Assembly: GCA_963575745.1 (NCBI GenBank) | Contig: CAUYUJ010018888.1 | Coordinates: forward strand, 112,501-176,500 | From: Prorocentrum cordatum | Lineage: Eukaryota; Sar; Dinophyceae; Prorocentrales; Prorocentraceae | Direction: 5' to 3' | Length of the DNA stretch: 64,000 nucleotides | In this document: in pieces, positions 9,801-19,676 of the stretch | Position numbering within the stretch: the stretch's first letter is position 1 | Layout: each line of letters begins with the position of its first letter | Program-made: the position numbers and the translations under genes | Notes under the pieces: generated by a model | Databases searched by the model: none | The model's input: only the letters and a program-made list of their open reading frames with translations | What the model was told of the DNA's origin: nothing

Positions 9801-10798
9801 TTTCACGAAATCACCGGCGCTGGCGGCGAGCTCGTTGTGGAATTTTACAACTTCGCCGCCTGCTGCGTGCTTCTCCAGAGTCTCGCAGACTGCCGCCGCC
9901 CCCTCACGCTGGTCCGCAACTGCGGGGGCGACGATGTGATTTCTGGGCCTCCTGCAGCCACCGCTGGATCTTGCTCGAGGCTCGCACCGGGAAGGACCCG
10001 GGAGGCGCCCAGAGCCATTCTCAGACATCCCCCAGACCGAGGACCGAGGTACACACACACACACACACACACACACACCTCCGACGATGCTTTTGTTTCC
10101 GTCTCGCCGCTTTCCGATCGTCCTCGCTGCGACGGCTGGAGCGTGCTCGCGAATCGCATCGGGAGGGGCCCCGGGAGGGAGTCCGGAGCGCTCGTGAGCG
10201 GACCCCTCCCCCAGGCCGAGGATCGGGGCACCCACGTTTCCGACGGCGTGGTTTAGTCAGTCCCGCCGACTTCCCTCGGTCTCGGCCTCCGGGGCCCGTG
10301 GGGGCCCCAGGCCATCAACAGTTCGCTCGGGACGAAGAGCTGCGCCGATCAGACATCATCAGGACAGCCATGATCTCCGTGGGTTCCAGGTGGCGCCGAA
10401 GAGGATCAAGAATCTGGGCTGGACCCTGGGGCGTTCTCTTGGAGTCCTCGTTCCTGTTGTGGCAGGTTCGTAGATCTGGACCTGGGCTGCTGTCTGAGAA
10501 AGCGCGTGGCGAGAAGTCCACGCTCTCTGCCTACGACTTCCTGAACTGAGCAGGGGCGCGCCCCTCGGGAAGGGGCCGGGGCTGGACTCGTGCGCTTTCG
10601 GGGTCTGTTTGGGAGCCCTCCTCCGCGGCGGCCTCTCGGAGGCCTCCGCGGTGCCCTCGGAGGCCTCCGTGGGGGCTCAGGCCTCCGAGGCGGCTCGCAC
10701 AGCACCTCGCGCCGGCGGCTGCTGCTCGTCGGCACCCTCTCGGGAGGAAGGCAGGCCACAGCAGCGCGGACTTCTGGCCCGTTCGGGGCCACCAAATT
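9801..10798. other. Spacer with (AC)13, an R9-type repeat and a weak minus-strand coding signal
   Basis: A perfect (AC)n run of 13 units lies at 10,052-10,078. At about 10,262-10,335 a copy of the dispersed R9 repeat occurs (ggggccccaggccatcaacag...cgggacga). On the minus strand near 9,800-9,930 a frame reads VCETLEKHAAGGEVVKFHNE and then an LAASAGDFVKAM stretch. It looks like an amphipathic protein segment, but it has no splice support and no recognised family. Around 10,620-10,690 ggcctccg is repeated. Confidence 0.4.
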
Positions 10799-10897
10799 CC
10801 TCCTCCTCCTCCTCCTCCTCCTCCTCCTCCTCCTCCTCCTCCTCCTCCTCCTCCTCCTCCTCCTCCTCCTCCTCCTCCTCCTCCTCCTCCTCCTCCT
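10799..10897 (+). repeat. (TCC)33 microsatellite
   Basis: Perfect CCT/TCC tract of about 99 bases, giving poly-Ser, poly-Leu, poly-Glu or poly-Gly frames with no coding meaning. Confidence 0.95.
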
Positions 10898-11496
10898 GGG
10901 GGTTGGGGTCGCCATATCCCCCCCGCTGCATCGGTGGCGTCAGCGTGTGTGACTCCTTTGCTCGTGCCCGAGCGTGTGAGGCTTCTCATAAGCATCACGC
11001 TAGTAATTAGTGTCCCCACGGCGGCGTGTCGTTGACACTGTTGCTGCTCCCCCAACCCTCGTCGTCCAGGTGGGGGGGGGCTTGACGAGGGATTGTTGCC
11101 CGAGTTGACGCGGCCCCGACCGGCGCCAAGCCGTATGCTCAAGCTGGTCGTTTTTCGGCGATGTCGCTTCGCCTCGCGATCGGCCCTCTCCCGTCCTGTC
11201 CCGTCTGTCTGCCAAACTTGCAACAGGGGGCAGGGGGGCCTTCTTGGAGTGCTGCCACCCCTTGACTGCTGCCCCCTTGGCTTGCCGCTTTCTCGAGGTC
11301 AAGGGGAACCTGAGATCCACGGCATCCGCAGTAGCTTGACACCGTGCCAGCACCTAGGAGCACCCTGCATACACGGCCGCGCACTTACACGATTGGTTGC
11401 TCGGATTTCCACCACGCTTCACACAGCAACATCAGCCCTCGCAGCCGTGCGTCTCCGTCGTTGCCCTTCGGCTCCCCTCGCGCCCACGCGCCCGCC
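10898..11496. other. Upstream region of the isochorismatase-like gene
   Basis: No repeat family or gene is recognised. The last ~100 bases before the ATG at 11,497 are C-rich with several CCTCGC words. No TATA box is evident, as is usual in dinoflagellates, and no clear spliced-leader relic is present. Confidence 0.4.
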
Positions 11497-12099
11497 ATGG
11501 CCTCCCCCCTGCTACCGCTGCGCCTGGCAGCCGCCAACACCACATTCTACCTCTGCGACCAACAGACGCGGTTCCGACCGCTGATTCGCGGCGCGGAGCG
11601 CACAATCGCGTGTGGGAAAGCGCTGCTGCGAGCGGCGCGCGAGCTGGAGATCCCGGTCCTGGTGACCGAGCAGTACCCCGAAAAGCTCGGCAACACCGTG
11701 CCGGAGCTGGCCGCCGAGCTCGACCCCGCTCGCTCGCGCACCGTGGCCAAGTCCACCTTCGGGATGGGCGTGCAGCCCGAGGAGGGGCGCGACTCGGTCG
11801 TGCTTTGGGGCTGGGAGGCCCACGTCTGCGTGCAGCAGACCGTGCTGGAGCTCGTCGAGGCTGGCCGGTGCGTGTGGGTGCCGCTGGACGCGATCGGCAG
11901 CCAGCGCGCGCTGGATCTCCGCGGTGCGGTGGAGCAGTTCCGGGGGCTGGGAGTGCGGCTGAGCAGCACGGAGGCGATCATCTTCGAGCTGCTGCGGTCC
12001 AAGGAGCACGCCAGCTTCCGGGCGCTGTCTGGCGTGGCGAAGGACCTGGCGGGCGAGCTGCGCGTGCTGCCCGAGGAGGAGGCCGCGGCGAGCCTGTGA
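11497..12099 (+). CDS. Isochorismatase-domain cysteine hydrolase (ISOC1/ISOC2-like), complete and intronless
   Basis: The 200-residue product has the full isochorismatase fold signature. FYLCDQQTRF carries the catalytic Asp (D21), VAKSTFGMG the catalytic Lys (K85), and WGWEAHVCVQQTV the nucleophile Cys (C111). LVTEQYPEKLGNTVPEL is typical of the eukaryotic ISOC1/ISOC2 branch, and the length fits ISOC2 (about 205). These enzymes are predicted amide or ester hydrolases; the substrate of the ISOC branch is not well defined, and true isochorismatase activity is not implied. The ATG at 11,497 is chosen because the fold starts 17 residues later and matches begin there; the frame is open upstream to 11,344 without family similarity. 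High GC3 matches the surroundings. An R1 repeat begins about 60 bases after the stop. The missing introns contrast with the deacetylase gene downstream and could mean a retroposed copy. Confidence 0.9.
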   Translation: MASPLLPLRLAAANTTFYLCDQQTRFRPLIRGAERTIACGKALLRAARELEIPVLVTEQYPEKLGNTVPELAAELDPARSRTVAKSTFGMGVQPEEGRDSVVLWGWEAHVCVQQTVLELVEAGRCVWVPLDAIGSQRALDLRGAVEQFRGLGVRLSSTEAIIFELLRSKEHASFRALSGVAKDLAGELRVLPEEEAAASL

Positions 12100-12156
12100 A
12101 TCAGCTGCGTGCCCGTCGCCCTGCGCCGCGCGGGCCGGGGTGCTCAGCTCTGGGCC

Positions 12157-12312
12157 TCCCAAACGGGGTCCGAGTAGATGGGGTCGGATGATCGCGCGGA
12201 GTCGCCGATGCATCGGCGGCGTTGCGGCTCGATGCGAAGCCCGATTTTCGCCACGCCGACGGCGCCGATGCGGCGCGTTCCTCCGACCCCGTGTGCTCGG
12301 ACTCCATTGGGG
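12157..12312. repeat. R1 element, copy 1 (self-complementary, CGATGCATCGGCG core)
   Basis: R1 is a ~150-190-bp unit that starts ggggtccgagtagatggggtcgg, runs through gatcgcgccgcatcgccgatgcat, and ends with the near complement gatgcggcgcgatcctccgaccccatctnctcgg. It should fold into a long hairpin. Seven copies lie in the window, in intergenic DNA and in introns. No coding capacity; a MITE-like non-autonomous element is the best guess. Confidence 0.75.
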
Positions 12313-12888
12313 TAGGCCTCTAGCAGTTCGAGGCTGGCGGACAAGAGAGCGCACGGCATGCGCACCAAATGATAAGGGGGTGGATTGCTTCTATAGCGAA
12401 TCATGGGAGCTCTGTGTACCCTTGTAATTCCGTCTTTCGAGTGCGTCAGCGTCCATGATCGTCGGTTATCGTCGATGTTGCGTCGATTAGCGTCGACTTG
12501 CAAGATGATGGTGTGGGAGGCTCCCATGAGTTGCCGCAGAATAATATGAGGCTAGATTGCCAGCAGGTGCCCCACGGAAGTGTATCCCCTGGGACCCTGG
12601 CGAGGCAATCCCTGCACACCGGGGGGGGGTCGCCAAGATTCGGGCCCCAGGGCCTTCGGACATCGATCATGGTCTCGAGAAGTCCCGCACATCGATAGGG
12701 TCTTGGGGTCTGGGGCCTAAGGCGCCGGTCGTGATCTGCAACGCTGATGGTGTGATCTGTCACGAGGATGTATTGTTCTCGGAATTCAGGGTTGTCAGTC
12801 GCTGTGATGTCGCGCCTGCGGCCCGGCACCGGCCCTCCAGTGGCCAAAGCCTGTCAAGCAGTATCACCATGTTCGGGGGGATTTGCCG
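12313..12888. other. Spacer without recognised gene
   Basis: Moderate GC. Contains cgtcggttatcgtcgatgttgcgtcgattagcgtcgact, a loose CGTCGAT repeat at 12,452-12,500. Nothing else is recognised. Confidence 0.4.
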
Positions 12889-13030
12889 AGGTGTACGCAT
12901 CGACTCCCTATTGCCCGCTGATCGCCGATGGGGGCCTGATAGCCCACCGCGCCCAGCACTGTGCGGATTCGCGATCGGGGCCCCATCGCCGATCGATCGG
13001 CCGTGTGTCGTCGGTTCAAGGTCGATGCTT
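12889..13030. repeat. R2 element, copy 1
   Basis: R2 is a ~145-165-bp unit beginning gggggatgcatcgacccc and ending cgccgattccaggtcgatgc, so its ends are inverted (gcatcgacc / ggtcgatgc). Internal marks are ggggcctgatagccccac and gtgcggattcgccatcggg. Five copies occur in the window. It is likely a MITE. Confidence 0.7.
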
Positions 13031-13111
13031 ACCTGCCTGAGCCCGTCCTCCCCTGCCGTTGACCCTCGAGCGCCGGGTTCCCCTCCCCCTCGCCCGCCGC
13101 CGGAAGACGCC

Positions 13112-13190
13112 GTTCCTCCTCCTCCTCCTCCTCCTCCTCCTCCTCCTCCTCCTCCTCCTCCTCCTCCTCCTCCTCCTCCCCCTCCTCGCC
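13112..13190 (+). repeat. (TCC)n microsatellite
   Basis: Uninterrupted TCC tract of about 75 bases. It is followed to about 13,945 by C-rich pyrimidine sequence with poly-Pro frames and no gene. Confidence 0.9.
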
Positions 13191-13948
13191 CTCTCCCTCG
13201 GGCGGGTGGCCTGCATCCTCCTCGCCCTGGCTGGCAGGAACTAGGGCAGCCTCTGTGGAAGCCTCCTCCTCGTGCCTCGTCGGCGTCTCGGCGGCTGCAG
13301 CCGTGCCAGCGCTCGGGCGCATCCTCGGGCCTGCCTGGGATCCTGGAGCCCAGGACCCTCCTTCCTCCCCTCCCTCCCTCACCTTTCTCCCTCCTCCCTC
13401 CCTCCTCGCCTTTCCTCCCTCGTCCCCCCCTCCCTCCCCACCTCTCGCCGCCGCCCCCCGCGCCCGCGCCCGCGCCGCCGCGGGGCCGTCGCGGGAAGGA
13501 CCGAGGGTTTTTCTGGCGGCCTTCGGCACCGTCCGTCCGTGGCCGGTGCCGTCTGCTTCCTTCGAGGCCGTTTCCCGCCCTCGCCTCCCGCCGCGTCCCC
13601 CCCCCCCCCCCTTCGCCGCGAGGAGGTGCTGCCGGCGGCCGCGGAGGTCGGGGCGGCAGGGGGTGCCCGGAGAGGCCGCGCCCGAGGAGGCGCGCGGTGG
13701 CTCGGGCAGGAGGCACGCCAGGTGCGCGAGCGGGCCCTGCTCGGCGGCGAGCCGGGGGGGGGAAAGCGAGGACGTCGGAGGTGACGACGGGGGCGAGCAG
13801 CCCGTGGGGAGGGCGATGGCTCGGCCTCGGGGAGGCGGGTCCCGCGGGAAGCGGGTCGTGAGCTGAGGCTTCTCGTCGTTTGTGGGGCTTCCTCGGGCCC
13901 TCCGTGGGCCCCGTGACTGTCAGAGAACATCTCAGGATAAAGATCTCG
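13191..13948. other. GC-rich polypyrimidine spacer
   Basis: Runs of C with CCTCC words up to about 13,620, then GC-rich mixed sequence. Between 13,865 and 13,948 it resembles the dispersed R9 repeat (gtcgtttgtggggcttcctcgggccc). No family signal in any frame. Confidence 0.4.
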
Positions 13949-14108
13949 TCAGGAGGGGAAAACACACACAGACACAATGAATCGTCGATTCCCCAGAAAA
14001 TATAGGAAAATATGGGAAGTGGGGGGGAAAACAAAAACGCAGAAAATATGGGAAAATATGGGGAATCTATTTGTGTGTATTTATTTGTATGTCCTGGGGC
14101 CCCTTCAA
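13949..14108 (+). repeat. R4 element, copy 1
   Basis: R4 is a ~160-bp AT-rich unit, sharply different from its GC-rich setting. It starts tcaggagggga with acacacagacacaat, contains aatcgtcgattcccag and two or more AAAATATGGG words, and ends tgtatttatttgtgtgtcctggggccccttca. Six copies lie in the window, five plus and one minus. No inverted termini are visible. Confidence 0.8.
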
Positions 14109-14289
14109 ATATATGTACCCAGAGCCTCCCATCGCCCATGTCTTCGACGAGGCTCCTGGGCGAATGCGTGCAAAGCCCGTCCGTGGTCAATCGGCGCCGC
14201 CCCTGGCGCGCTCCGCGTGCCAGGGAGGGGGGGGGGCAGCGCCGATCCAAGAAATCCGAGCGGAGCTCCGACAGTTTATGTTCATATTG

Positions 14290-14450
14290 TTTGCTTGCTC
14301 TAGAGAAGGGGCGGGCCTTCCCAGAAGGCTCGGAAGGCCTCGGGCCTTCTGAGAAGTGTTCGAAGCCTTCCCCGAAGGCACAGGAAACTTCTCAGAAGGC
14401 CGGGGGGCTTCTGAGAAGCCCCGCTGGTTTCTGAGAGGGCCTTCTCCCTC
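14290..14450. repeat. Cluster of CTTCTGAGAAG palindromic words
   Basis: ccttctgagaag, acttctcagaagg and gcttctgagaagcc follow each other within 130 bases. The R8 elements at 41.1 and 60.1 kb have related words. The arrangement can form several hairpins. Confidence 0.6.
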
Positions 14451-15466
14451 TCATTCCTCCCCGGCGCGCCGCCGACCAGTGGGCGGCGCACGCGAGGCCT
14501 TGTCCGGCTGCGCGTCGCGGGAAAAGTCGCGGCGGAAGGCTTCCCAGACGTGCCCGCGTCGTGAAAGAGCGGCGGCGGGAGGTAGTTTTTAGCCGTCTTC
14601 GGCGTTTGGTGGGCCCTCGCCGAGCTCTGCGACCGTGAAAAATCGCTCGAGATACATACAGAAACGAGCCCCGCCAGGAAGGCCCCTGCCTTCTCTTGGC
14701 CGGGCCCAGACATACTTGTATTATGTGCGCGCTGCTTCCACAGGGTCGACGCGCACGCTGAAACACCTTGTGGCACAAGCACCGTGCTGGACGAAACAGC
14801 ATGTTCGTCCTACATGTTCGGATCGGACGTGCGCCTCTCGAGCATAAGTACTCTCCCGGCGACACGAGATGACCAATCTCCCATTTGTTCTGTTCGACTT
14901 GTTTTTCGTTTTTGTTATGTTAATTGTTATCTTCCCACCGCGCTGATCCGTGTTTCGTCGGCTTCTTCTTGCGAACTAATTTCCCGTCAGAGACCTTCGT
15001 TCTTCGTTTTCTAACTAACATGTATGTTTGCGTTTCGTGTATGCTTCCTCGTTAAAGTCGCACGTGCAAGGGCCTGCGGTGGTTTCGAACGATTCGAAAA
15101 CATATGGTGCCACGTTTGGACATGCTCGAAATGGGGGCCCGCTCGCATTGTAGACACTGTTAAAGTACACGTTTGTACGAATGTTTCCTACGCGCACGAG
15201 GGTCATTTTACGTGCGCCATGTGCGCGAGGTCGTTTCGCCTATGAGGCGAACGACGCGTTACAGCGTTGACCGCTGTTCTTCGGGCGTGATTTTTCTCGC
15301 AGGCACTCGTTTGCAATTGTGAGGAGCGGGGGGGGGGGAATACCATTGCCGCGCAGGTTCAGCCACGGGTGCCAAGAATCGGGCTCATCATTTCCCCACT
15401 AAGGCCTCATCATTTCCCCACCAAGGCCGAACCCTTTTCCGCAGCCAGTTCCTCGCGTTGCTCACG
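14451..15466. other. Spacer, partly AT-richer, no supported gene
   Basis: From about 14,880 the GC content drops (ttgttatgttaattgttatc). The track has only short open frames without family likeness. A G-run lies at 15,330-15,339. Confidence 0.35.
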
Positions 15467-15690
15467 ATGTCGACAAACACTGAAAGTCAACTCTTGGAGC
15501 TTGTTGGCGAATCTGCACCACAAGAGTCGCCTGCAAAGAAGCAAAACCAACTTGAGTTCAAACCACTCTCGCCCGAGGGCGCATTCAAGGAGATCGCGGC
15601 CGAGGCCGAGGAGTACAAGTTTAGCAGAGCCGACGCAGAGTTGGCCAAGAAAGACCAGGCGGACGCCCGCAAAGACTTGGCAGAGTCTTG
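15467..15690 (+). pseudogene. Coiled-coil coding segment, forward arm of an inverted duplication
   Basis: From the ATG at 15,467 the plus strand encodes MSTNTESQLLELVGESAP, a KKQNQLEFKPLSPEGAFKE part and a charged helix (ADAELAKKDQADARKDLAE). The same peptide, with many substitutions but no broken frame, is encoded on the minus strand at 15,926-16,146. Heptad-like spacing suggests a coiled coil. No splice context is resolved and the frame runs on into unrelated sequence, so this looks like a copied exon and not a whole gene. Confidence 0.5.
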
Positions 15691-15925
15691 GGGGCTCTCT
15701 TATCCACTGCCTCTCTTCGGCTGGCATTGCCACGCGGGGCAAACCTCATGGTCCCAATCAGCAGGCCAATCCAAAGGCGGCGCCTGCGCTGGCGCTGGGA
15801 GTTCCCCAGCCGCCACTCTGCCGAGGTATTGGTGCACGCCTTGCTGCCACTACTGCGCCTTCGGAAGGGGGCCGCCTTTACGCGGAGGTCCAAACATAGG
15901 AGGCGGTGGCCAGGAGAGCCCCACA

Positions 15926-16146
15926 TATTCTGCCAAGTCTGTACGGGCGTCTGCCTGGTCTTTCTTGGCCAGCTCTGCATCGACTCTGCTGGCCGTGTAT
16001 TCCTTGGCCTCGGCCGCGACTTTCTTGAAGGCGTCCTCGGGGAAAAGCGGTTTGAACTCGAGTTGCTTCCGCCCCTGTGTAGGCGACTCTTGCAGTGCAG
16101 ACTCGTCGGGAAGCCCCAGGAGCTGGCCCTCTGTGTTCTTCGCCAT
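15926..16146 (-). pseudogene. Coiled-coil coding segment, reverse arm of the inverted duplication
   Basis: Starting at an ATG (16,144-16,146, minus) the product begins MAKNTEGQLLGLPDESAL, then RKQLEFKPLFPEDAFKK and VDAELAKKDQADARTDLAE. About two thirds of residues agree with the forward arm by eye. The two arms flank a ~235-bp spacer. Conservation of frame in both arms implies that the copies diverged under coding constraint or from separate members of a gene family. Confidence 0.5.
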
Positions 16147-16260
16147 AGCTACGTAAAGGATATCTACGCGGAGGGCGCGGACGTTTGGCCACAATGTCTT
16201 GGGCCCACGCGTGTCCAGGACACGGTGGGGACGCCAACCCTTCGTTTTTGTAATTAGCTT

Positions 16261-17049
16261 GTTTATCACGGGCTCGGTTCGTTTTCGCTTTCGATTTCTC
16301 AACTAACTAATTCTCGGGTCGCCGCGGTCGTCGTTGGCTGTGTTAACTAACTTGCTGGGGGGAGGGCTCTGCGTTTTCAGTTTCGTGTTCTCGTGTCGCC
16401 GGGAGAGTACATGGCCCTCGTCATGGCCTCGTCCTCCTCATCCACCTCCTTTTCCTTCTCATCGTCGTCGTCCTCCTCCTCCTCCTCCTCCTCCTCCTCC
16501 TCCTGCGCCCCGTTCTCCACTTCCAGCCCCTGGGCCCTCCTCGGGCAGTACCACGGGCGGTCACCAATATGGATAGAGGTGTCACCACCGCCGCGCCCCC
16601 CCGAGATCGAGGATCGAGGAGGAGGGGGGATCGAGGACCGAGGATGTTTTTGGCGTCGCTGGTCCTCCTGTAGGTGTCTGGGAGGGCCCAGGGGAATCCG
16701 TCTCCTGGATGAGTTGGCGAGCTCTGTAGTGGTGATCCCCCTTGGCACTGCCTGGCCTTCCAAGAAGGCTCCCGCCTTCCCAGAACCCAGATCTCCGACG
16801 GTACATTCTTTGTTGAATCCTGGCGTTTCTCCCCGATTTCGGCCCCCCTTGGGCCCTTATCGGGGCCATCAAAAAAGGACGCATGGAGAATTACCTTGGC
16901 GACGTACCGAACTCATGCGCAATGCGGGGCATAAGTACTTCAGGATTGCGACAACGGGGGCGATGACGTAACATGGATGCATGTGATTTTGCGAGCAGCA
17001 ATCGGAAGGTTCGCAGGCCCCCGATCAAGATATAAGGGCTACGTAATAA
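16261..17049. other. Spacer with (TCC)n and R-rich sequence
   Basis: A (TCC)n tract lies at about 16,470-16,502 and gatcgaggatcgagga repeats near 16,605-16,645. No coding family is recognised. Confidence 0.4.
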
Positions 17050-17254
17050 CAAATCACCCCCGTTGGCTGTGCCATGCGACCGTTGCACCCAACGTATCCC
17101 ACATCAGCGTTTGAGATCCCCCGCGGGATACGTGCAGGCGCAACGTTATGACCATCGCCCGGCAGATGGACTGTTTCACAAATCACCCCCATTGGTTGTG
17201 CCATGCGTACATTGCACCCAACGTATCCCGCAACAGCTCTCCAGAGCCCCCCTG
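17050..17254 (+). repeat. Two ~128-bp direct repeats ahead of the 101-bp array
   Basis: aaatcacccccgttggctgtgccatgcg ... ttgcacccaacgtatccc occurs at about 17,050 and again at 17,178. They lead directly into the tandem array. Confidence 0.65.
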
Positions 17255-18573
17255 GGACGGCGAGGTCTCGCTCAGGTCCCCGCGGTGCCTCATTCCGCTG
17301 GACCCACCGGCAGCCCTTGAAAGTGGCGACAGTGTCGCAGATCGCAGCCCCCGGAGGGACGGCGAGGTCTCGCTCAGGTCCCCGCGGTGCCTCAGTCCGC
17401 TGGACCCAGCAGCGGCCCCCGAAAGTGGCGACACTGTCGCAGATCGCAGCCCCCCCCAGGGACGGCGAGGTCTCGCTCAGGTCCCCGCGGTGCCTCAGTC
17501 CGCTGGACCCAGCAGCAGCCTTCGAAAGTGGCGACAGTGTCGCAGATCGCAGCCCCCCCCCCTCCAGGGACGGCGAGGTCTTGCTCAGGTCCCCGCGGTG
17601 CCTCACTCCGCTGGACCCAACCGCAGCCTTTGAAAGTGGCGACAGTGTCGCAGATCGAACCCCCCCAAGGAACGACGAGGTCTCGCTCAGGTCCCCGCGG
17701 TGCCTCACTCCGCTGGACCCAACAGCAGCCCTCGAAAGTGGCGACAGTGTCGCAGATCGAACCCCCCCAGGGACGGCGAGGTCTCGCTCAGGTCCCCGCG
17801 GTGCCTCATTCCGCTGGACCCACCGGCAGCCCTTGAAAGTGGCGACTTTGTCGCAGATCGCAGCCCCCCAGGGACGGCGAGGTCTCGCTCAGGTCCCCGC
17901 GGTGCTCAGTCCGCTGGACCCAGCAGCAGCCCCCGAAAGTGGCGACACTGTCGCAGGTCGCAGCCCCCGGAGGGACGGCGAGGTCTCGCTCAGGTCCCTG
18001 CGGCGCCTCACCCCGCTGGACCCATCGGCAGCCCTCGAAAGTGGCGACACTGTCGCAGATCGCAGCCCCCCCCAAGGGACGGCGAGGTCTTGCTCAGGTT
18101 CCCGCGGTGCCTCACTCCGCTGGACCCAACAGCAGCCCTCAAAACTGGCGACAGTGTCGCAGATCGAACCCCCCCAGGGACGGCGAGGTCTTGCTCAGGT
18201 TCCCGCGGTGCCTCACTCTGGTGGATCCACCAGCAGCCTTTGCAAGTGGCGACGGGTCGCAGATCGCAGCCCCCTCCCTCAGGGGACGGCGAGGTCTCGC
18301 TCAGGTCCCCGCGCTGCCTCATTCCGCTGGACCCACCAGCAGCCTTCGAAAGTGGCGACAGTGTCGCAGATCGCAGCCCCCCAGGGACGGCGAGGTCTCG
18401 CTCAGGTCCCCGCAGTGCTTCACTCCGCTGGACCCACCAGCAGCCCTCGAAAGTGGCGACAGTGTCGCAGATCAGGGACGGCGAGGTCTCGCTCAGGTCC
18501 CCGCGGTGCCTCACTCCGCTGGACCCAGCAGCAGCCCCCGAAAGTGGCGACAGTGTTGCAGATCGCAGCCCCT
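17255..18573 (+). repeat. Tandem array, 13 copies of a ~101-bp unit
   Basis: Each unit has ggcgaggtctcgctcagg, tccccgcggtgcctcantccgc, tggacccaccagcagcc, and gtggcgacagtgtcgcagatcgcagccccc. GCGACAGTGTCGC is a 13-base near-palindrome and would form a small hairpin in each copy. Units start near 17,256, 17,356, 17,459, 17,564, 17,670, 17,771, 17,873, 17,972, 18,075, 18,177, 18,283, 18,384 and 18,475. Unit length varies from about 91 to 106 because of the C-run. Long open frames in all three plus frames come from the lack of stops and are not genes. Confidence 0.92.
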
Positions 18574-18815
18574 TGGCAAGATGCACACACAAGAGGTACC
18601 CCAGCCAGGATGCACACACACACACACACACTCGAGGTACGCACAAGACAAGAGGAGACAGGAGGAATGCGAGAGGCGAGAGGCGGGAGGACTGGAGACC
18701 GCAGCGCTTTATTCAAAGCGAACGCCCAACCAAGGAGAGTCGGGAAAAACAGTACCTCCAGGGGAAGCAGTCCGTACCTCAGAGGGCCGCGCGCTGTCAG
18801 AAGCCAGGTCGCAGG
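18574..18815. other. Short spacer with (CA)n, before a possible first exon
   Basis: Contains gcacacacaagaggtacc and gcacacacacacacacacactcgaggtac, a pair of related words, with a (CA)n run near 18,614-18,632. The rest could be 5' untranslated sequence of the exon at 18,816. Confidence 0.4.
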
Positions 18816-18966
18816 ATGTCGGGGCGGGCCGCCGGCCCGCTGGCGGTGGCGCCCATGGGAGCGTGCGGCGCCGCCATCGCGGGCCTGCGGCCACGAGCGT
18901 TCGCTCGGCGCGTCGGGCTGCCAGTCCTGGGCCAGCACGCTCCGGCGCGACGCGCCCACTCGGGGG
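18816..18966 (+). CDS. Possible first exon: mitochondrial-type targeting presequence
   Basis: The ATG at 18,816 opens MSGRAAGPLAVAPMGACGAA and then LRPRAFARRVGLPVLGQ and HAPARRAHSGG. The segment has no acidic residue, is rich in Arg, Ala, Gly and Leu, and ends in RRAHS, like a cleavage region of a mitochondrial presequence. The last base of the exon would be followed by GCATCG, a GC donor like those of the deacetylase gene. No downstream exon can be assigned. It might belong to the deacetylase gene 9 kb further on, or to an unrelated gene. Family-independent evidence only, so moderate confidence. Confidence 0.4.
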
Positions 18967-18996
18967 GCATCGATAGGGGGGGGGAGAGGCATACAC

Positions 18997-19160
18997 CTTA
19001 GGCGATGCTTAAGAAAACTTAAGTTTTCGGCCAGAGTCTCGATTACTCTTAACGTTTCAATGTAAATCCTAAGTTTTTCATAGAAATGTTGGGTTTTTAT
19101 TCAAGATCTGAGACTCTGAGTTTCTTAACCCATGATTTCTTAAGCATTTCGCAGGGTGTA
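18997..19160. mobile_element. MITE-like element with GCTTAAGAAA inverted ends
   Basis: Left end ggcgatgcttaagaaaactt and right end atgatttcttaagcatttcgc are inverted copies over about 17 bases (GCGAaGCTTAAGAAA). The inside is AT-rich. It abuts an R2 copy on its right. Confidence 0.6.
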
Positions 19161-19305
19161 GGGGGGGATGCATCGACGCCCCATCGCCCAGTGATCGCCG
19201 ACAGGGGCCCGATAGCCCCAACCTGCCCGGGAAGGTGCGGATTCCCTGTCGGCTATCGGAGGCATCTCGCCGATCTATCGGCGATGTATCGCCGATTCCA
19301 AGTCG
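19161..19305. repeat. R2 element, copy 2
   Basis: Good copy: ggggggatgcatcgacgcc at the left and cgccgattccaagtcg at the right, with the ggggcccgatagcccc core. Confidence 0.72.
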
Positions 19306-19349
19306 CCACCCTGTCGCCAAGGTGCGCCTGGCGGCCGAGCTCTTCCTGG

Positions 19350-19440
19350 GCGCCGTCGTCGTCGTCGTCGTCCGTCGTCCGTCGCCGTCGCCGGCGCCGT
19401 CGCCGTCGTCGGCGTCGTCGTCCGGCGTCGTCGTCGCTTC
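19350..19440 (+). repeat. (GTC)n-rich stretch
   Basis: Imperfect GTCGTC/GCCGTC repeats, degenerate toward both ends. The flanking sequence to 19,676 has no recognised gene. Confidence 0.7.
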
Positions 19441-19676
19441 CTTCCCGACTCCCTGTCCCTATCCCCCCCTGTCGCCACCCCTCACCAACCCCGTCCGACT
19501 CGCGCTGGGACAGAACACGGCGGGGGGCCGTCTGGCCGCGTTCGGCCTCCGGGGTCTCGTGCCGGCCCAGGGGCCGTCAAGCAAATGTCTCTACCCGGGA
19601 CGAAGAGCGGGGCCTGGGTCAGAATTCGGAGGCTCGCGCACCGGAAGAACTCGACACGGTGCATGTACGGGGTTTC

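Noticed and set aside
9501-10235. 244-codon minus-strand frame
   Set aside because: Most of it is the minisatellite; only a ~45-residue part looks protein-like, without family or splice support.
11450-11496. Spliced-leader relic before the isochorismatase-like gene (tccgtcgttgcccttcggctc)
   Set aside because: Too many differences and gaps; not better than expected for C-rich sequence.
17203-19065. 620-codon open frame over the tandem array
   Set aside because: All three plus frames are open and follow the ~101-bp repeat; the unit length varies by amounts not divisible by three, so no protein repeat is kept.
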